Shown here: positions 16,039-20,647 of the stretch, in pieces | How the letters are laid out: every line of letters starts with the position of its first letter | Numbering within the stretch: the first letter of the stretch is position 1 | DNA from: CAYFJO01 sp964343305 | GTDB taxonomy: Bacteria > Planctomycetota > Planctomycetia > Pirellulales > Pirellulaceae | Direction: 5' to 3' | Length of the DNA stretch: 20,647 nucleotides | Assembly (NCBI GenBank): GCA_964343305.1 | Contig: CAYFJO010000181.1 | Location: 1-20,647 of the forward strand | Made by a program: the position numbers and the translations under genes | Notes under the pieces: generated by a model | Databases searched by the model: none | What the model was told of the DNA's origin: nothing | What the model saw: the letters and a program-made list of their open reading frames with translations, nothing else

Positions 16039-16320
16039 TTAACCAAATTGCCGCGTGATTTCGCGGCTATCTTTGAAGCTCCCCGCACAAGACTCTAGCG
16101 GGAAGATTCTCTGTGCTCTCTGTTTTGGATTTTGAAAGTTAGCTGTTAACCGCTTCCTAAAGCGTTGAAGTTTTTGCAGTTGTGGCAAGTAGAGAGCGCG
16201 GCCCAACCGCATCTTCGATTCGACGCTGAATCCTGGGCGACCACTGCCGATCTGGCGCTGACGGAAAATCCGAAGAAGTAAGCAAACACAATCGACTTTT
16301 CTCCGAACTTGTCGCGTCAA
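16039..16320 (-). CDS. Doubtful basic 93-aa ORF between sulfatase fusion and terminator
   Basis: A minus strand frame opens with TTG at 16320, overlapping the sulfatase stop as TTGA, and runs 93 codons to a TAA six bases before the terminator. The product is very basic (roughly a quarter Lys/Arg) and holds LGRALYLPQLQKLQRF-like helical sequence. It has no signal peptide and no family I recognise. It could be a small coupled protein, a decayed remnant, or chance; there is no good ribosome binding site. If it is not a gene, the sulfatase has a 285-bp 3' leader before its terminator. Confidence 0.25.
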   Translation of the reverse strand: MTRQVRRKVDCVCLLLRIFRQRQIGSGRPGFSVESKMRLGRALYLPQLQKLQRFRKRLTANFQNPKQRAQRIFPLESCAGSFKDSREITRQFG

Positions 16321-18785
16321 TCAGTTGACGGGTTTCCCAGTTCGCGAAGGCGCACATTGCGGAATCGGTGTACACCACCTTTACCATGATGTTGCAGCGC
16401 CACGGATCCTCTCTTATGGCGGTCGTCGCGCACATCGGCGGTCTGCTTATCGTTGACCCAGATCTGAATCCTGTCTCCCTCGCAGCGAATCCGGAACGTG
16501 TTCCATTTCGTGTTGTCGAAGGCACCAGCCGACATGGCTTGAAAACGCTTCGTTTGTTCTGCGCCCTTTGGCCAGACCCAACCGGAGCCGATGGCGTAAA
16601 TCATGCCGCTCTTCGCGCGGTCAATCTCGCATTGGTAACCTTTCGGCTTTCCTTCGCCCGTGCAACGAAATCCGATTCCCGAGTTGTAGCCATCTTCGGG
16701 CATTTTTGCTTCTACGATCAACTCAAAATCCTCAAACTCCGCCTCGTGGACTAGCCAGAGATTAGCACCCTTGGAAAGGATTTGTATTTCACCGTCTTTG
16801 GCATTTACTTCGCCTTTGGCTTTGGCCGACCAATCGTCGAGTGTTTTGCCATCGAACAATTTGATCCACTCTTTGTCGTCGGTCACCGCAGTCAAGAAGG
16901 CAGCGGACGAAAACCCGATGAACATCGCCAGATCCTGATCACCTGAAGTCACAACCGTCGCTGGGCTGTCGGGCGGGCGAATTTTCTCCGCGCGGGCCAG
17001 TGCCTTTCTCATGGCCGCGATGGCGACGTTGGCCTCATCGCCGAGCAACTCAATTGCCCTGGTAGCATACATGACGGTGGTAAGGTCTTTGTCCTCAAGC
17101 GCGGCGATCAGCACCGGTAGCGCCAGTTCGATCTTGCCGTGTGTGGCGATCGCTTGAGCGGCGGCAACTCGAACGGCGGCTGACGAGTCTTTCAGTGCCC
17201 GCGTCAGAAGTTGCATCGCTTCATCCGAGATTGCCTTGCGCTGTGTCAGTCCCAGAGCACCCCAGTAACGGATGTTTGGGTCTGCCGCCATGATGTGCTT
17301 GCGCAACATCGACTCGTCATCGATTGCAGCAGCATTCGCAGCCAAATTCAAATCGTCAAGGTTGATTTCGCCGCTGCGAACTGCATCCCATGGTGTCTGT
17401 TTTGCGGCGATCTTCCACGCCTCTTGTTCCGGCACGAAGCCCAGATCCCCCGTTTCGACACGGTGCCTTCGGCCCGCCAGTGCATGTTCCATCAGGATCG
17501 CTTTGTGATCGGGCGAACTGGCAAGGTTTTTCAGATTCAACGAATCTTTTTCACAATCGTACAGTTCGGCCACTGGTCGAGTGGGCCCGGCGAAATGCCA
17601 TTGAGCATCGGTCATCTGGCGACGATTCGCCAGACGGTAGAACTCGTGTCTGATCTCGCCCTGATCGGGCCAGGCCGTTCGTTGGTTGTAACCCAGATGC
17701 GGCATGTAGTTGCGTATGTAGAGATAACGTTTGCTCCGCACACTGCGAGCCATATCGATCACTTCGTCGACACGATCACGGTGACCGAACACGAATTTGC
17801 GCGGTTCCGTTTCAGCTTTACCCAGAAACGGCTCACCTTGCATATGGTCGGGAATCTCGACTCCAGCCAGACTCAATACGGTTGGGCCAAAGTCCACAAA
17901 ACTGACCAGTCGATCGGTTGTCTCCCCAGACGTTGTTGGTGCGAACTGTTTCCACTTCTTTGGAAAACGAATCAAAAGCGGTACGTGCATTCCGCTGTCC
18001 AGCAGGCAACGTTTGTGCCTTGGCATGCCAGAACCGTGATCAGAGTAGAAGAACACGATTGTGTCATCTGCCAGGCCATCTTCCTCGAGCTGTTTCAGAA
18101 TCTGACCAACGTCTTTATCCATGGCCGTGACACAGTCGTAGTAACGTGCCAACTCACGGCGGACAACTGGTGTGTCTGGATAATAAGGCGGCAGCGGCGC
18201 TTCTTTCGGGTCATGGATCTCATCCGCCGTTAGGCGGCTCTGTACGTCGGAAACGAATTTCGCGCGCGGCCATACCATCGAACGACTCTGATGAGAGGTC
18301 ATCAGGTTGAACACGCTGAAGAATGGTTGTGTCTTGTCTTTTCGTTTTCGCCAATGCGCTGCACTGCTGCTCTCGTCCCACGATTGTTCAACAGTCTGTT
18401 TCCAGTTGGCCGTGTTGTAATCGGTCTTCACATTGTTGGTCGTGTAATATCCCGCCTGGCGCAGATAAGATGGAAAGCCTTTGATGAAATCCGGAATCGG
18501 AAACGCGGATCGCATCTGATGCGTTCCGAGACTCGTCGCGTAGCAACCGGTGATCAAACAACTGCGTGACGGTGAACAGACCGGCGCCGTGGCAAATGCG
18601 TGTGTGTAGCGAACGCTTTCGTTGGCCAATCCGTCAATGCGCGGAGTGTGAGCATACTCATCGCCGTAGCAGCCCAGCGTAGCACTCATATCTTCGGCGG
18701 TGATCCACACAATATTGGGTCGCTCGCTGGCGGAAGCGTGGACATCGAGAAAAACCAGCGTGAGAATACAAATGGAAAGTCGCAT
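16317..18785 (-). CDS. Secreted sulfatase-HEAT-DUF1080 fusion protein
   Basis: The 822-residue protein has three parts. After a signal peptide (1-20) comes a sulfatase domain (about 21-455) of the heparan N-sulfatase-like kind: PNIVWITAEDMS (E31, D32), CSPSR with Cys70 as the formylglycine site, NVKTDYN, H165, and YSDHGSGMP (D249, H250). Residues about 465-600 are HEAT-like helical repeats (DPNIRYWGALGL; SSAAVRVAAAQAI; DLTTVMYATRAIELL). Residues about 639-817 are a DUF1080 (3-keto-disaccharide hydrolase-type) beta-sandwich: WIKLFDGKTLDDW, NSGIGFRC, GYQCEID, KWNTFRIRCEGDRIQIWVN, GSVALQHHGKGGVHRFRNVRLREL. It likely strips sulfate from a polysaccharide outside the cytoplasm, with the C-terminus binding or cutting sugar (inference). 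The ATG at 18785 follows AGGGTG. The gene ends in a clear terminator. Confidence 0.94.
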   Translation of the reverse strand: MRLSICILTLVFLDVHASASERPNIVWITAEDMSATLGCYGDEYAHTPRIDGLANESVRYTHAFATAPVCSPSRSCLITGCYATSLGTHQMRSAFPIPDFIKGFPSYLRQAGYYTTNNVKTDYNTANWKQTVEQSWDESSSAAHWRKRKDKTQPFFSVFNLMTSHQSRSMVWPRAKFVSDVQSRLTADEIHDPKEAPLPPYYPDTPVVRRELARYYDCVTAMDKDVGQILKQLEEDGLADDTIVFFYSDHGSGMPRHKRCLLDSGMHVPLLIRFPKKWKQFAPTTSGETTDRLVSFVDFGPTVLSLAGVEIPDHMQGEPFLGKAETEPRKFVFGHRDRVDEVIDMARSVRSKRYLYIRNYMPHLGYNQRTAWPDQGEIRHEFYRLANRRQMTDAQWHFAGPTRPVAELYDCEKDSLNLKNLASSPDHKAILMEHALAGRRHRVETGDLGFVPEQEAWKIAAKQTPWDAVRSGEINLDDLNLAANAAAIDDESMLRKHIMAADPNIRYWGALGLTQRKAISDEAMQLLTRALKDSSAAVRVAAAQAIATHGKIELALPVLIAALEDKDLTTVMYATRAIELLGDEANVAIAAMRKALARAEKIRPPDSPATVVTSGDQDLAMFIGFSSAAFLTAVTDDKEWIKLFDGKTLDDWSAKAKGEVNAKDGEIQILSKGANLWLVHEAEFEDFELIVEAKMPEDGYNSGIGFRCTGEGKPKGYQCEIDRAKSGMIYAIGSGWVWPKGAEQTKRFQAMSAGAFDNTKWNTFRIRCEGDRIQIWVNDKQTADVRDDRHKRGSVALQHHGKGGVHRFRNVRLRELGNPSTD

Positions 18786-19094
18786 GCGAGCACCCTAGTT
18801 GTAATCGGCGAGGCGTTAGTAATTGAGTTCCATTTTGTACTCATCGACTGCACAATGCCAGTACGCGAAACGGACAACCGTCCTAAACCAGCAAGCACGG
18901 CGATTGTCATGTGCGTCTTGTCGGGCTCAATGAGCAGTTTGCGCGTTGCCCGCGGTGCTTTCCTGCGGCACACAGGAGTCGCGTTGATTCGCGTGACCTG
19001 AATGTGCCTGACGAGAGATGCCTTCGTTGATAAAGCGGGAAAATCAGCGTACGATGGCTCCTACGAAGTTTTCGCCACTCCTCAAGGTAATCTC
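18786..19094. other. Divergent intergenic region, 309 bp
   Basis: This lies between the sulfatase fusion (-) and the lactonase (+). It holds the + strand promoter candidate at 19027-19055. Open frames cross the region on both strands, but they extend into the sulfatase gene and show no domain or ribosome binding site. No convincing minus strand promoter was found. Confidence 0.6.
19027..19055 (+). promoter_or_regulatory. Candidate sigma70-type promoter for the lactonase gene
   Basis: TTGATA (19027-19032) and TACGAT (19050-19055) are spaced by 17 bp, matching five and four of six consensus bases. Transcription would begin near 19062, about 33 bases before the ATG at 19095. The same spacing is seen for the promoter candidate at 14136. 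Confidence 0.45.
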
Positions 19095-20360
19095 ATGCAA
19101 TATTTCCCGCACTCCCGTTCCCCAAACCTCTGTCGCCTGACTGCGCTTGCCGCTGTTTCGGTTCTTTTTGCTGCGGACGCTATTGTCGCAAACGATGAAA
19201 CAACTGCCCCGTTGATGGCATACGTCGGCACGTTCAGTTCTCCGTTGAAGGATACGCTGCCGACCCAGGTGGATCTGCCGCCGGGCAACGGTCGCGGGAT
19301 CCATATGTTCCACGTAAATCGCGATACGGGAGCGTTGACGGAAGCTGGTGTATATGAATCGGGAACCAGCCCGAGTCGTCTTGCCGTGAACAGCGACGGG
19401 ACGCGAATGTATTCCGCCAACGAAACGGATCGGTACAACGGTACGAAAGAGGGAACCATCAGTTCGTTCTTGATCGATCGCATGACCGGAAAACTTACGC
19501 TGCTGAATACCGTGCCATCCGGAGGAGCCGGGCCAACCTACGTCGGCATTCACCCTTCGAAACGTTTTCTGCTGGTGGCTAACTATTTCGGCGGCTCGGT
19601 TTCCGTACTGCCTATCATGGCGAACGGACAACTCGGCAAAGCGACCGACGTGAAGGCAATGGAAGGCAAAATCGGTCCGACCACGTCGAAGAATGCGCCG
19701 CCGGGCAGCAAAGCCTTTAGCGGCCACGACCGGACTCACGCACATATGATTGAGTCTGATCCGTCCGGCCGATTCGTACTGCATGTCGATTTGGGAATGG
19801 ACAGAATCTTTGTCTGGAAGTTTGATGCAAAGACCGGAAAACTAAGCCTAAACGATCCGGCATTCGTTGCCTTGCCGCCGGGTGACGGCCCGAGACATTT
19901 TCATTTCCATCCGAACGGAGGGTGGTTCTATTCGATTCAGGAAGAAGGATCGACGCTGGTGCTGTTCGACTATGATGCCGAACATGGCCGGTTGACCGAG
20001 CGGCAGACGATATCAACTCTGCCAACTGGCTACGCGGGTAGTAACTTCTGTTCAGAAATCCAGGTCTCGCACGACGGAAGATTCGTCTACGCAGGAAACC
20101 GCCTGCACGACAGCATCGGCATTTTTTCGATCGGCGATGACGGCAAACTGAGCTTCGTCGATGAAGAATGGACTCGAGGCAACTATCCTCGCAGTTTTAG
20201 CTTCGATCCCGGCGGTCGGTTTCTGTACTGCGGCAATCAGCGAGCCGACAACGTGACCGTGTTTAAAGTTGTTGGCAAAACCGGCAGGCTGAAATTTACG
20301 GGTCAGTATGTACCGGTGGGCAACCCGTCGCATATCGTTTTCTTGGACCTCGCGAAGTAA
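19095..20360 (+). CDS. Exported lactonase-family seven-bladed beta-propeller
   Basis: The 421-residue protein belongs to the Pgl-type lactonase family (6-phosphogluconolactonase-like). It has a signal peptide (about 1-34, ending IVAN). The propeller begins MAYVGTFSSP, where the family has YVGTYT. Repeating blades of the type SPSRLAVNSDGTRMYSANE, GPTYVGIHPSKRFLLVANYFGGSVSV, and GPRHFHFHPNGGWFYSIQEE..ST follow, ending in FRVVGKTG-like and GNPSHIVF motifs. Conserved residues include the HDRTHAH segment and RHFHFHP. The cytosolic enzyme opens 6-phosphogluconolactone; an exported form more likely acts on other sugar lactones in the periplasm (inference). The ATG at 19095 follows AAGG at good spacing and starts the signal peptide. 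A frame-extending start at 19002 would lie upstream of the promoter and is rejected. Confidence 0.9.
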   Translation: MQYFPHSRSPNLCRLTALAAVSVLFAADAIVANDETTAPLMAYVGTFSSPLKDTLPTQVDLPPGNGRGIHMFHVNRDTGALTEAGVYESGTSPSRLAVNSDGTRMYSANETDRYNGTKEGTISSFLIDRMTGKLTLLNTVPSGGAGPTYVGIHPSKRFLLVANYFGGSVSVLPIMANGQLGKATDVKAMEGKIGPTTSKNAPPGSKAFSGHDRTHAHMIESDPSGRFVLHVDLGMDRIFVWKFDAKTGKLSLNDPAFVALPPGDGPRHFHFHPNGGWFYSIQEEGSTLVLFDYDAEHGRLTERQTISTLPTGYAGSNFCSEIQVSHDGRFVYAGNRLHDSIGIFSIGDDGKLSFVDEEWTRGNYPRSFSFDPGGRFLYCGNQRADNVTVFKVVGKTGRLKFTGQYVPVGNPSHIVFLDLAK

Positions 20361-20461
20361 GGGGTATTTGACTTTTCCGATGCCTCGCGTCTGCGGGAAA
20401 CGACGATCCGCTTTTGTGCCTTCACATCATGCGGATCCACTTTACCAGCCCCATCCACCCC

Positions 20462-20482
20462 AGCGGCCTTCTCAAGGCCGCT
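20462..20482 (+). terminator. Hairpin after the lactonase gene, possible weak terminator
   Basis: AGCGGCCTT-CTC-AAGGCCGCT forms a perfect 9-bp stem with a 3-base loop, 102 bp after the lactonase stop. Only GCGCGCTTT follows, so the T-tract is short and displaced. It may be a weak terminator or an RNA-stabilising hairpin. Confidence 0.4.
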
Positions 20483-20490
20483 GCGCGCTT

Positions 20491-20647
20491 TAACGTGGAT
20501 TGTTCACTAACTCGACGCGCAAGCGAGGGGTCTTGGACGTTGCCCCTCGCTTGCGCGTCGGGTTAGTGTGGATTTGAATTTGCGCGGTGTTCTAGGCAAG
20601 ATAGCCGCAACTCTTTTTCACAGAGAACATTACGTCGTTTGGACGGC
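20491..20647. repeat. MITE/REP-like palindromic element, copy 2 (cut by window end)
   Basis: This is the second copy of the element at 15813. Palindrome arms are 20506-20530 and 20543-20567 around a 12-base loop. One C-to-T change at 20512 in the left arm still allows a G-U pair in RNA from the + strand. The left end GTGGATTGTTCACTAA is the better-preserved terminus. The right end should lie about 22 bp past the window edge if the copies are equal in length. Confidence 0.75.

Noticed and set aside
17211..18233. 340-codon open frame on the plus strand
   Set aside because: It lies wholly antisense to the sulfatase domain, which has clear catalytic motifs; the reverse translation shows no family features.
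1..20647. CRISPR array, tRNA, rRNA or complete defence system
   Set aside because: No regularly spaced repeats, no cloverleaf or rRNA-like sequence, and no nuclease, methylase or toxin-antitoxin gene was seen on either strand.

Overview
The window looks like chromosomal DNA of a planctomycete, probably Pirellulaceae-like. That reading is inference from gene content: three Hanks-type Ser/Thr kinases of different architecture within 13 kb, two secreted FGly sulfatases, a sulfatase-HEAT-DUF1080 fusion, a Tat-exported amidohydrolase, an exported lactonase beta-propeller, loosely packed genes with short operons, and GC-rich palindromic intergenic repeats. No rRNA, tRNA, CRISPR array or intact transposase was seen.

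Layout. Positions 1-140 may hold the 3' end of a + strand gene. 159-2210 (-) encodes a membrane kinase whose C-terminal part, beyond the single TM segment, carries EF-hands. It is divergent from a + strand unit: an unlisted 43-codon ORF with a strong ribosome binding site (2489-2620) that overlaps by ATGA a receiver-domain/Ser-Thr-kinase fusion (2617-3867). The shared upstream region carries two perfect palindromes. 4104-7219 (-) holds a small exported protein, an arylsulfatase and an EamA exporter. 7354-7761 (+) is a chimeric relic: the N-terminus of a quinone oxidoreductase joined in frame to a decayed tyrosine-recombinase C-terminus. Directly after it lies a 1652-residue kinase with a TM segment, WD40 repeats and TPR-like repeats (7810-12768). 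A Tat-signal amidohydrolase follows (12917-13876, -). 14222-15547 (+) is an exported protein that appears to have two ExbD/TolR-like modules followed by an MFP-like coiled-coil hairpin. 16317-18785 (-) is the sulfatase fusion, with a clear intrinsic terminator at 16003-16032. 19095-20360 (+) is an exported lactonase-like propeller.

Repeats. A roughly 160-180 bp MITE/REP-like element with a 25-bp-arm palindrome occurs at 15813 and again at 20491, where the window cuts it. A second, 57-bp imperfect repeat follows the ends of two genes (12800 and 15621). An 18-bp perfect tandem duplication lies at 15697.

How the genes may work together (inference): the 5' half is a signalling district with a possible extracytoplasmic Ca2+-binding kinase, a phosphorylatable receiver-kinase and a giant scaffold kinase. 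The rest is surface or periplasmic sugar chemistry: sulfate removal, a DUF1080 domain, a lactonase and a metal-dependent hydrolase, as expected of an organism degrading sulfated polysaccharides. No complete defence or mobile system is visible.
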